Part shown: positions 1 to 6,763 of the stretch, in pieces
Position numbering within the stretch: the first letter of the stretch is position 1
How the letters are laid out: each line of letters begins with the position of its first letter
Assembly (NCBI GenBank): GCA_937898445.1
Contig: CALEJY010000234.1
Span: 1 to 20,498, forward strand
Length of the DNA stretch: 20,498 nt
Reading direction: 5' to 3'
Source of the DNA: an uncultured Candidatus Melainabacteria bacterium
Lineage (GTDB): Bacteria; Cyanobacteriota; Vampirovibrionia; Gastranaerophilales; Gastranaerophilaceae
Notes under the pieces: model-generated
Database searches by the model: none
Seen by the model: the letters and a program-made list of their open reading frames with translations, nothing else
What the model was told of the DNA's origin: nothing
Translations under genes and position numbers: made by a program

Positions 1-202
1 TTTTTAGAATTAACAAAGTATTTCTATTTTCAGCTATTCTGTTGTCAAAGTGCGATTTCTTTTTCAAATCTTCGACCGCTTAAATAAGCCCTGCAATGCA
101 GGCACAATCTTTATGATTGGGGTTTACTTCCTTTTTTATATATAAGTCAGATGCAATAAAATTATTTTTTATTCTTAATTGCTAGTGTCATCTGCATTTA
201 TT
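1..202 (-). other. Untranslated leader of a leftward transcription unit, possibly an rRNA operon
   Basis: No ORF is visible here. Read on the minus strand, the stretch lies downstream of a strong promoter and carries two small hairpins (CCTGCA/TGCAGG at 94-106 and CAATC/GATTG at 104-118). At 53-41 it carries GCACTTTGACAAC, which resembles the boxA antitermination signal of rRNA leaders. TTGACA within that motif could also be the -35 of a second promoter, with TAGAAA as a poor -10. The downstream gene is outside the window, so the rRNA assignment is inference. Confidence 0.4.
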
Positions 203-262
203 ATCTTATATCATCAATTTTCTTTGTCAAGTAGTTTTTTAAAATTTATTTAAAATTTCTTA
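203..262 (-). promoter_or_regulatory. Strong minus-strand promoter with UP-like element
   Basis: On the minus strand a consensus -35 TTGACA (230-225) is followed after 16 bp by TAAGAT (208-203), a 4/6 match to the -10 consensus. Upstream of the -35 lie alternating A and T tracts (about 236-260) like the UP elements of rRNA promoters. Transcription would start near 196 and run left out of the window. Confidence 0.55.
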
Positions 263-574
263 ACTCTGATTGATTTTTTGAAAGTTCACTGTGCGCTAGG
301 CACATTTCCAATTGTATGCAAAAGAAAATTTAAAATCAAGCCCATGAACCCATGTTTTTTTCATGTTTTTTTTACTTTTTTGAAAAACCTTTTATTTGCA
401 AGGTTTTAGGTGGTTTACAAAAGTTCATAATCCCAAAAACCACACTATATCATGACGAAAGCATGCTTTTCATGTTCCCAAATTTCTCATTTTTTTGTAT
501 GAGTTATTTTCATGCTCCATAATATATACTTATATAAAAATAGAGTAATAGTATTTTATATAAGGAGAAAAAAC
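263..574 (+). promoter_or_regulatory. CATG-rich upstream region and promoter of the small exported protein
   Basis: This gap of about 310 bases has no gene. It contains seven CATG tetramers (343, 351, 362, 451, 462, 471, 511), mostly one helical turn apart in two triplets. It also holds a perfect 12-bp palindrome AAAGCATGCTTT (458-469) and a hairpin AAAACCTT/AAGGTTTT (384-407) that lacks a T tract on either strand. A plausible promoter for the gene at 575 is TTGTAT (495-500), 17 bp, CATAAT (518-523). AAGGAG at 562-567 is the ribosome binding site. Confidence 0.4.
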
Positions 575-1021
575 ATGAACAAAAACGTAAAAAAACTTGT
601 ATTATCATTATCAGTTTTAATAGCATGCTCATGCGCAGCTTATGCAGATGGAAACGCATTCACTCCACTAAATTTTGAAGATGCTTACACAAGCTCATCA
701 GCAATCAGAACAACTGCAACAACAACTAGCGCAAAACCGGCAAACACAGTTTCTACAACTTCAGCAAAAACAACAACCGCTTCTTCAGAAGAACCTGTAG
801 GCAACGCGAAAATGCAAAATGCAATCATTCAACTTGATAATGCGCAAGTAGATGTTAGAAACGAATTGTTAAATTACAAAACAAAATATTCTGATGTAGA
901 TGCTCAATACACTGCAGTTAAAGCAGAAAGAAAAGCTCTTAACAAACAAGTAAAAACTCTTGAACGCAGAATTAAAAAAATCGACAAACAAAAAGAAAAT
1001 ATCAGAAAAAACATGTTATAA
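575..1021 (+). CDS. Small exported protein with C-terminal coiled coil, unknown function
   Basis: This encodes 148 residues. The start at 575 is chosen because AAGGAG sits 7 nt upstream; an in-frame ATG at 512 has no such site and would place extra residues before the signal peptide. The N-terminus is a clear signal peptide: lysines at 3, 6 and 7, then a hydrophobic stretch at 8-22. Cleavage after AYA (residue 24) fits signal peptidase I, but L15-I16-A17-C18 also fits a lipobox, so it could be a lipoprotein. Residues about 40-75 are Thr/Ser/Ala-rich linker, and residues about 80-148 are charged, heptad-patterned and probably coiled coil. No family is recognised; a small Skp-like or peptidoglycan-associated periplasmic protein is possible. 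It stands alone, with its own promoter and terminator. Confidence 0.85.
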   Translation: MNKNVKKLVLSLSVLIACSCAAYADGNAFTPLNFEDAYTSSSAIRTTATTTSAKPANTVSTTSAKTTTASSEEPVGNAKMQNAIIQLDNAQVDVRNELLNYKTKYSDVDAQYTAVKAERKALNKQVKTLERRIKKIDKQKENIRKNML

Positions 1022-1054
1022 AAAGCATGCTTACCCGAATAAGCAAATTTTTAG

Positions 1055-1084
1055 CCTCGCCAAATTGACGAGGTTTTTATTTTG
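1055..1084 (+). terminator. Rho-independent terminator after the exported coiled-coil protein
   Basis: A stem CCTCG (1055-1059) / CGAGG (1069-1073), extendable past one mismatch, is followed by TTTTTATTTT. It lies 33 bases after the stop codon and separates this gene from the convergent transglycosylase gene. Confidence 0.75.
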
Positions 1085-1125
1085 AAAACATGCCACTAAA
1101 TAGCAAAACCTTTATATATTATATA

Positions 1126-3111
1126 TTAATCATTTCCATTATAAATTCTTATATAATTCCAATATGTTCTAAAAACTTTTTTTACATAATTTTTAGTTTC
1201 AGGATATGGAATTTGTTCTACAAATTCGTCCGTATCATTATAATGCAAGGAAGTTTTCCATCTTTGGATAGAGCCAATTCCTCCATTATAGGCAGCAACT
1301 GATGAAATATCATAACCTTCAAGATTTCTTTTTAAGAACAAATAATAATAATTTCCTAATTTAATATTCATGCTCGGGTTGAACAAAGCTTCTGAAATAT
1401 TCATGCCCAATCCCATTTTTGAATTAACTTCGCTTGCAGTAACAGGCATAATTTGAGTTAATCCGCTTGCTCCAACTGCACTTTGCGCTAAAGGATCAAA
1501 ATAGCTTTCTTCCCTGATTAGAGAAAGCATCAAAGGCATGTTATTTCCGGTTTGCGCAGAATATTGTTTTACATCATCATAAAAAATTACAGGATAAATT
1601 AATCGCCATCTCAAATCATACTTATCTGGTTTGTTTTTTATTTTTTCCATTGCATCTCTTGCAACTAGCATGGAGTGCGAATAATCACCTTTTTTATATA
1701 GTACCCAACTGCGAACAAAATCGTCATCAGTCAATTCGTTTACAACATCGTAATCCTTTAAATCCACAAGTTTTACAACAATATTATTATGGGTATATTT
1801 ATATGGATAAACTACCGGTTTTGGGGTCATGTAATTTGTAATCAATGGTCCACGTATGTGGCTCAATTTTAAATAAGCTCGATATGCGTAATAAGAATCA
1901 GGATATTTGTCTATAACTGATTTGTAATAACTTGTATATTCACTGTAATTATTTAATTTTTCAGCAATTTTACCCAACCAAAACATCACCATTGGAGAAG
2001 AATTTGTGTCTGGGAATTTTTTCAAATGATCCATGCCAATTTTTCTTGCACTAACCAAATCTCCAGATTTAATTTTTGCAAAAAAGATATTTGCTAAAGC
2101 ATCAGCAGAAAAGTTTCCGTTTGGGTATTTCAAATACAATCTGCTATAGCATGCCGCTTTGTCGTTTTGTGAAACATTTTGGCATTTCAAGCTTTGCAAG
2201 TAATCTCGACCTTTTCCGCCGGCTAATCCTAACAACCTATCAACACCTTGTGATTTTGTATTAGAAAGTTTTAAATACACATCTATAGCATCAAAAATAT
2301 CGTTATCCGCTACATATTGTGAACGTTTTTGCAAGCCGTTTTCTGTCAAGAATTTTGCTCTCGGATAATTTTTCAACGCATAAGAATTTTTTACATCCAA
2401 AGCCCAACTTTCATTCATATCAGCTTTTTGCAAAAGTTCACGAGCTTTTTGATAATCCTCAAACAAATAGCATGAATTTGCCATCAACAAATAATCATCT
2501 TTATTTATATTATCAGCAAATTCTAGCCAATGATTAACCGCATTAAGGGCATGCCTTCCTGACGGAGCTTTTGTTAAATAATGTCTGAAATAATTTTGTA
2601 CATCATCTTTTACAGATGTAGGAATAATTTTCGCATCTTTATATTTATTTTCTAAAATTACGCCTAAATAATATTCCGACGCAATCGCATAATCCGTATC
2701 AGGCGCATTATGAATTACATATTCAAAATATTTTTTTGCCTGTTGCGGTTTTGTTTCAACAATTTTTTGCCCCACAAGATATCTTGAGCGAATACTCAAT
2801 TTATGTTTTGGATAATTATTGAAAAGTAGCTGATATTGTTTAATTTCAGACTTGTCATCTCCCAACATCCTTGCACATTCTGCCCTGTGATAAATCGCAA
2901 TTGGTTTTAGACTGGAAAACAAAGTAACTTTAGAAAACAAATAATATGCGTTTTGATAATTTCCTTTAGAAAAATCTTCCAACGCAGCAGAATAAATTTC
3001 GTCAGTCTTAGATTGTGGCTGATAAACTGCGCCAAAAATCAAGCCTAAAACGACTACTGATACCGCTATAGATCCGGCTACTACTCTCTTTTTCTTATCC
3101 CAATCAAACAT
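1126..3111 (-). CDS. slt: Soluble lytic murein transglycosylase-like protein with TPR repeats
   Basis: This encodes 661 residues. A short basic cytoplasmic tail and one N-terminal membrane segment (about 9-29) anchor a long helical superstructure. The repeats (such as 'YNAYYLF' and 'YPDSYYAY' patterns) resemble the TPR/alpha-superhelix of Slt70. The C-terminal 135 residues are an SLT (GH23) domain: the catalytic Glu is E535 in REES, followed by GASGLTQIMP (547-556), AAYNGG and the EQIPYPET segment. It should cleave the MurNAc-GlcNAc bond of peptidoglycan to give 1,6-anhydro products in the periplasm. It is membrane-anchored rather than freely soluble like E. coli Slt70. No Shine-Dalgarno precedes the ATG, and a -10 box lies only 9 nt upstream, so the mRNA may be nearly leaderless. 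It converges with the gene at 575 and diverges from manC. Confidence 0.92.
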   Translation of the reverse strand: MFDWDKKKRVVAGSIAVSVVVLGLIFGAVYQPQSKTDEIYSAALEDFSKGNYQNAYYLFSKVTLFSSLKPIAIYHRAECARMLGDDKSEIKQYQLLFNNYPKHKLSIRSRYLVGQKIVETKPQQAKKYFEYVIHNAPDTDYAIASEYYLGVILENKYKDAKIIPTSVKDDVQNYFRHYLTKAPSGRHALNAVNHWLEFADNINKDDYLLMANSCYLFEDYQKARELLQKADMNESWALDVKNSYALKNYPRAKFLTENGLQKRSQYVADNDIFDAIDVYLKLSNTKSQGVDRLLGLAGGKGRDYLQSLKCQNVSQNDKAACYSRLYLKYPNGNFSADALANIFFAKIKSGDLVSARKIGMDHLKKFPDTNSSPMVMFWLGKIAEKLNNYSEYTSYYKSVIDKYPDSYYAYRAYLKLSHIRGPLITNYMTPKPVVYPYKYTHNNIVVKLVDLKDYDVVNELTDDDFVRSWVLYKKGDYSHSMLVARDAMEKIKNKPDKYDLRWRLIYPVIFYDDVKQYSAQTGNNMPLMLSLIREESYFDPLAQSAVGASGLTQIMPVTASEVNSKMGLGMNISEALFNPSMNIKLGNYYYLFLKRNLEGYDISSVAAYNGGIGSIQRWKTSLHYNDTDEFVEQIPYPETKNYVKKVFRTYWNYIRIYNGND

Positions 3112-3120
3112 TATATTAAT

Positions 3121-3149
3121 ATAATATCAGAAAACTGATTTTAAGACAA
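3121..3149 (-). promoter_or_regulatory. Promoter of the lytic transglycosylase gene
   Basis: On the minus strand TTGTCT (3149-3144), a 17-bp spacer and TATTAT (3126-3121) match sigma-70 boxes at 4/6 and 5/6. The last -10 base is 9 nt before the ATG at 3111, so the predicted 5' UTR is about 0-5 nt. Confidence 0.5.
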
Positions 3150-3213
3150 GCAATGTTACACCTCTTAATTTTTACCGATTTTATAAAGAAAAGTTACATT
3201 AGCCCTGCAAGAT

Positions 3214-3264
3214 TTAATACTCATAGTATTTTATAGTATAATATTAATGGTTAAATCAGGAGGT
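3214..3264 (+). promoter_or_regulatory. Promoter and ribosome binding site of manC
   Basis: TTAATA (3214-3219), a 17-bp spacer and a perfect TATAAT (3237-3242) give a start near 3249. A strong Shine-Dalgarno AGGAGGT (3258-3264) lies only 3 nt before the ATG at 3268. This conventional arrangement contrasts with the SD-less divergent gene. Confidence 0.6.
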
Positions 3265-3267
3265 TGA

Positions 3268-4656
3268 ATGTACGGAATTATATTGGCAGGTGGTTCAGGG
3301 AGCAGATTATGGCCACTATCGAGAGAACTTTATCCAAAACAATTATTAAACTTAGTTTCTAATGAAAGTTTGTTACAAACGACTTTTGAAAGACTAAATC
3401 ATTGCATGCCTAAAGAAAATATAATTAGTGCAACAAATACAAAACATGTTGCCAATGTAAGAATGCAACTTTCAGAATTAACCGAAAACCCGATTATTTT
3501 GGGCGAACCTGTTGCCAAAAACACAGCTCCCGCAATAGTTTTAGCAACAAAATATATTATGCAAAAATCTGCATCAGATCCGGTAATTCTTGCAGTACCT
3601 TCAGACCTTTTGATTAAAGATAATGAAAAATTTGTATCTACAATTAAAAAAGGTGAAAAATTAGCTCAAGAAGGCTACATCGTGACTTTCGGTATAAAAC
3701 CTGATTATCCGGAAACAGGCTACGGCTACATTGACACTGCAGAAAAAATCGGAGATGGATTTAAGGTTAAAAAATTCGTAGAAAAACCAAACCTTGAAAC
3801 CGCAAAAGAATATTTGAAACAGGATACTTTCTATTGGAACAGTGGAATTTTTATGTTCAAAGCTTCAACAATTTTAAACGAAACAATCAAGCATGCCCCT
3901 GAAATAGCAAAAGTTTCAGAGGAATTTGATTTTTCAGAAAGCAACCAAATTCCATTCATTAATTTTGACAAAATGCCAAATATCTCAATAGATTATGCAG
4001 TCATGGAAAAATCCGACAATATCGCACTCGTAAAACTTGAAAGCGACTGGTATGACATAGGTTCATGGCAAGCAATATATAATGTTAGCAAAAAAGATGA
4101 AAACGGAAATGTTTTTGTCGGTCATGTACTAGATCAAAATTCTAAAAACTCTTTTGTTTACGCATCATCAAAACTTGTTACGACAATCGGGCTTGAAGAT
4201 ACAGTTATTGTCGAAACAGAAGATGCAATTCTTGCTTGCAAAAAAGACAAAACACAAGAAGTAAAACAGATTTATGAAACACTAAAAAAACAAAACGACA
4301 ACACTCACCTTGTACACAAAACAGTTTATCGCCCTTGGGGATTTTACACTGTTATTGCGCAAGGAGAAGGTTTCTTGACAAAAATAATCCATGTTAATCC
4401 CGGACAAAAATTGTCTGTTCAATCACACAATTTTAGAAGCGAACATTGGGTTGTATTGTCAGGAACTGCAAAAGTTGTACTTGAAGGGAAAGAACTTATT
4501 CTTTCTCCGGGACATAGTGTAGATATTCCTTTGAAGGCAATCCACTCTTTACAAAACCCGTTTGATAAAGATATTGAAATTATAGAGGTTCAAAAAGGCG
4601 ATCCGCTAATTGAGGAAGATATCATTCGATACGAAGATATGTACGGCAGAGCGTAG
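3268..4656 (+). CDS. manC: Mannose-1-phosphate guanylyltransferase / mannose-6-phosphate isomerase
   Basis: This encodes 462 residues, the usual length of bifunctional type II PMI/GMP enzymes (ManC/AlgA/XanB). The N-terminal nucleotidyltransferase has the signature GGSGSRLWPLSRELYPKQ at 8-25 and a FVEKP motif near 171-175, which bind GTP and mannose-1-phosphate to make GDP-mannose. The C-terminal cupin (about 355-462, from RPWG) is the isomerase half. Its metal motif reads QSHNFRSEHW (385-394), where many homologues have QMHHHRAEHW, so the position after H387-N388 is Phe rather than His. E392, H393 and H426 are present. GDP-mannose would feed O-antigen, capsule or exopolysaccharide synthesis, but no glycosyltransferases are adjacent. 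It is transcribed alone. Confidence 0.95.
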   Translation: MYGIILAGGSGSRLWPLSRELYPKQLLNLVSNESLLQTTFERLNHCMPKENIISATNTKHVANVRMQLSELTENPIILGEPVAKNTAPAIVLATKYIMQKSASDPVILAVPSDLLIKDNEKFVSTIKKGEKLAQEGYIVTFGIKPDYPETGYGYIDTAEKIGDGFKVKKFVEKPNLETAKEYLKQDTFYWNSGIFMFKASTILNETIKHAPEIAKVSEEFDFSESNQIPFINFDKMPNISIDYAVMEKSDNIALVKLESDWYDIGSWQAIYNVSKKDENGNVFVGHVLDQNSKNSFVYASSKLVTTIGLEDTVIVETEDAILACKKDKTQEVKQIYETLKKQNDNTHLVHKTVYRPWGFYTVIAQGEGFLTKIIHVNPGQKLSVQSHNFRSEHWVVLSGTAKVVLEGKELILSPGHSVDIPLKAIHSLQNPFDKDIEIIEVQKGDPLIEEDIIRYEDMYGRA

Positions 4657-4687
4657 ATTGCATTTTCAATAGTTAAAATTACATGTC

Positions 4688-4770
4688 ATCACGCACTTGT
4701 TGCGTGATCTTTCAATATTAAATAAGCAATATTTAATCAGCACCCACCTACACCTCCCTCATTAGGGAGG
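4688..4770. repeat. Three successive hairpins downstream of manC
   Basis: Three perfect inverted repeats follow the manC stop. The first is ATCACGCA/TGCGTGAT (4688-4708, 8-5-8). The second is ATTAAATA/TATTTAAT (4717-4737, 8-5-8). The third is CCTCCCT/AGGGAGG (4753-4770, 7-4-7). The first is followed by CTTTCAATATT and may terminate manC, although its T tract is poor. The third resembles dispersed intergenic palindromes seen in many bacteria. The rest of 4771-4863 shows nothing recognisable. Confidence 0.5.
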
Positions 4771-4863
4771 AAAATTGCTCCTTTCCTATTGAGACCTCTG
4801 CCGAACAAAAGGGGCGAGGGAAAAGAAGGAAGTACTAGTGGTATGAAAGGAAATAACTTTTAC

Positions 4864-4962
4864 GATAAGGTCTACTCACTACTCACTACTCACTATTCAC
4901 CACTCACCATTCACTTATTCATAATGATAAGGTCTTTTCACGTTTCACTTCTCACTTTTCAC
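4864..4962 (+). repeat. Two heptanucleotide arrays, STRR-like
   Basis: Two runs of 7-bp units are each preceded by the same nonamer GATAAGGTC (4864-4872 and 4926-4934). The first run has six units at 4873-4914: TACTCAC three times, then TATTCAC, CACTCAC, CATTCAC. The second has four units at 4935-4962: TTTTCAC, GTTTCAC, TTCTCAC, TTTTCAC. All ten units end in TCAC. Degenerate heptamer arrays of this kind are known in filamentous cyanobacteria as STRRs. A 136-codon reading frame across this stretch is an artefact of the repeat. Related arrays lie at 17565-17589 and 18446-18466. Confidence 0.8.
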
Positions 4963-4970
4963 TCCCTCAA

Positions 4971-5010
4971 CCAATCGCCTTATTGCCTTTTCGAATGCAG
5001 CCTTCGCCTC
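4971..5010 (+). repeat. Weak octamer array next to the metalloprotease stop codon
   Basis: After the heptad arrays the phase changes to 8 bp: CCAATCGC, CTTATTGC, CTTTTCGA, then decay. The units resemble CTTATCGC and CTTTTGCT in the array at 16194-16233. It ends a few bases before the stop codon of the minus-strand gene at 5018. Confidence 0.35.
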
Positions 5011-5017
5011 TTGGCAT

Positions 5018-5818
5018 CTACCAAACTTTCTCCAAAACCACTTTCAATTCCATATAATATCCATCTTTCAACAAGTCATAAAACTGTCTTGTCACATTTG
5101 GCGCAATTGCCTCAACCCATTCTCTATCAAGGTACAACCCCTCAACCAATCTCGCAAACAATTCACAAGGTTTTTCGTAATACTTTTTATATTTGTTAAT
5201 TCGTGCCGAAATCCTTGATTGTTTTTTCTGAAACGAATGTAATCTAATATACGCAGCAAACGCAATCGGCATGTCCGTAAAATCTTTTTCTATATCATCT
5301 ATAGAAAAAAGTTTTGTCGTTTTTCGAAAAAATCCACCCTCAACTAATCTCACTCTGTCATATTTCAAAAGATATTTGGCATTTGAACGCTTGATATATT
5401 TATCAAATTCTTTAAATTTTTTAGATCGCTGAAATTTTGGATAATATTTTTTTATTATATTTTCCTGCTCCTTAATCTTCTGTTTAACCCTGTCCTTATG
5501 CTCATACAACCTTACACAAAGCGAATTGTTATCAACAAAATTCGTAACCTTTATCAATTCTTCTTTATAAATCGGATTATCAGATTTGAAAAGAATTTCC
5601 AAACTTCCGCCGGTTTTATTCATATCCGGTTCAAGTTTTGAATGTATATAATGCGTAAATTCATGCAAAAGTGTTGGAATAAGTCGATTTTCAGAAATAT
5701 TTTTTGAAATATCTATACGGTTGTTCAAAAAAAATCCCTGATGTCCTCGAGCTTTTGTTCCTGTGTGAACGCTCAAACCCAATGATTTAAAATATCTGAT
5801 TAATTCTTCAGCCTTCAT
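5018..5818 (-). CDS. Putative zinc metalloprotease (HExxH), unknown function
   Basis: This encodes 266 residues. A zincin active site HEFTH at 52-56 follows a short N-terminal region, in the context LIPTLLHEFTHYIH. Near the C-terminus KPCELFARLVEG (216-227) offers E219 as a possible third zinc ligand, an arrangement like ImmA/IrrE-type or phage/plasmid-associated zincins. The middle (105-165) is very Lys-rich and probably helical. There is no signal peptide or membrane segment, so it is probably cytoplasmic. It is transcribed alone on the minus strand. No Shine-Dalgarno is visible, while TATAAT lies 7 nt before the ATG. The substrate cannot be inferred, and no XRE-type regulator, the usual ImmA partner, is adjacent. 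The metalloprotease call rests on the motif alone. Confidence 0.75.
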   Translation of the reverse strand: MKAEELIRYFKSLGLSVHTGTKARGHQGFFLNNRIDISKNISENRLIPTLLHEFTHYIHSKLEPDMNKTGGSLEILFKSDNPIYKEELIKVTNFVDNNSLCVRLYEHKDRVKQKIKEQENIIKKYYPKFQRSKKFKEFDKYIKRSNAKYLLKYDRVRLVEGGFFRKTTKLFSIDDIEKDFTDMPIAFAAYIRLHSFQKKQSRISARINKYKKYYEKPCELFARLVEGLYLDREWVEAIAPNVTRQFYDLLKDGYYMELKVVLEKVW

Positions 5819-5825
5819 AATAAAA

Positions 5826-5831
5826 ATTATA
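5826..5831 (-). promoter_or_regulatory. -10 box of the metalloprotease gene, predicted leaderless
   Basis: A perfect TATAAT on the minus strand ends 7 nt before the ATG at 5818, so transcription would start at or beside the A of the start codon. No convincing -35 is seen at 16-18 bp, and no Shine-Dalgarno is present. Confidence 0.45.
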
Positions 5832-5881
5832 CATTAAAAATTGATAACCTTAACCTTTCTTAAAATTATCCACTCGTCTAT

Positions 5882-5910
5882 TTGCCTTATTTTTTTTATC
5901 GGAGTACAAT
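5882..5910 (+). promoter_or_regulatory. Promoter of the acyltransferase gene, predicted leaderless
   Basis: TTGCCT (5882-5887), a 17-bp spacer and TACAAT (5905-5910) lie exactly 6 nt before the ATG at 5917, putting the expected start on the A of the initiation codon. A GGAG at 5901-5904 is 12 nt from the ATG, too far for a normal Shine-Dalgarno, and would not be transcribed from this promoter. Confidence 0.5.
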
Positions 5911-5916
5911 TGATAT

Positions 5917-6750
5917 ATGGTAGTAGAAGAACAATTATATTCTGACATCCCGCCTACAAAGCTGAGGAACAAAGAGGAGAAATTTAAACCGGCTAAAACA
6001 AGTAGATTTTGGCTATGGGTAGCAAGCATGTTTTTCTTTAACATGCTCCAAAATCGTTTCTTTGCTTTCAGATATAGAGGAGAAGAAACATATTTTGAGG
6101 CAGAAAAAGATGTCCCAACAATTTTGTTTGCCCCGCATTGCAACTGGTGGGATGGGATTGTGCTTTATAATACTACTCATAGAATTTTCCACAAAGAAAT
6201 CAGATTAATGGTTGAAGAACTAAACCGTTTTCCACTTTTAAGACGTGGTGGAGCATATTCGGTTAACAAAAAATCTCCACAATCTGCTATGAAAGCTTTA
6301 AAATACTCTGTTGATGTTGTTGGCGACTTGAGAAATATGCTATGTATATTCCCTCAAGGTATAATCAGACCGCCACATTTCAGACCAATCGAATTCCAAA
6401 CAGGTTTGGCATATATTGCAGAAAACGCTCTTAAAAAATATGGCAAAGTTAATCTTATCCCTATGGCAGTAGATTATGCGTTCTTTAGAGATAACAGACC
6501 GGAAGTTATTGTTGAATTTGGAAAAAGAATTGAACTTCGTCAAGGTAATGAATTTGCCAATATGAGCAGAAAAGAATTAACCCATTATTTGGAAAAAGCA
6601 TTGACAGAAACTTGCGACAACCAATTCAAAGAAATGTCACAAGGCGATATTACAAAATACAAAATCCTTTTTAAACAACACCTAAAATGGTACAGACGTA
6701 TTGAACAACGTTTGAAAAGTATTGATTTGCCACCTGTTTCAGGGGTTTAA
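5917..6750 (+). CDS. PlsC-family 1-acylglycerol-3-phosphate acyltransferase-like protein
   Basis: This encodes 277 residues of the lysophospholipid acyltransferase (LPLAT/PlsC) superfamily. The catalytic HX4D motif is H74-C-N-W-W-D79, and block III is FPQG (145-148) in place of the common FPEG. A hydrophobic, aromatic-rich segment at 31-43 suggests attachment to the inner face of the cytoplasmic membrane. PlsC enzymes transfer an acyl group to lysophosphatidic acid to make phosphatidic acid. Members of the wider family acylate other lipids, so the acceptor is uncertain. It converges with the next gene, leaving a 13-bp gap and no clear terminator. It appears to be monocistronic and possibly leaderless. 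Confidence 0.85.
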   Translation: MVVEEQLYSDIPPTKLRNKEEKFKPAKTSRFWLWVASMFFFNMLQNRFFAFRYRGEETYFEAEKDVPTILFAPHCNWWDGIVLYNTTHRIFHKEIRLMVEELNRFPLLRRGGAYSVNKKSPQSAMKALKYSVDVVGDLRNMLCIFPQGIIRPPHFRPIEFQTGLAYIAENALKKYGKVNLIPMAVDYAFFRDNRPEVIVEFGKRIELRQGNEFANMSRKELTHYLEKALTETCDNQFKEMSQGDITKYKILFKQHLKWYRRIEQRLKSIDLPPVSGV

Positions 6751-6763
6751 TTCGGCATTATTT

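Noticed and set aside
384..407. Hairpin AAAACCTT/AAGGTTTT as a terminator
   Set aside because: No T tract follows on either strand.
1090..1302. A 70-codon plus-strand ORF at the end of the transglycosylase gene
   Set aside because: It is antisense to the conserved SLT domain and has no ribosome site; it is a shadow frame.
4873..4962. CRISPR array
   Set aside because: Units are 7 bp with no spacers, and no cas genes are in the window.
4789..5199. A 136-codon plus-strand reading frame
   Set aside because: It runs through the heptamer arrays and antisense into the metalloprotease gene; its composition comes from the repeats and no ribosome site is convincing.
5850..6143. A 97-codon minus-strand ORF
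   Set aside because: It is antisense to the acyltransferase catalytic region, which has clear family motifs.
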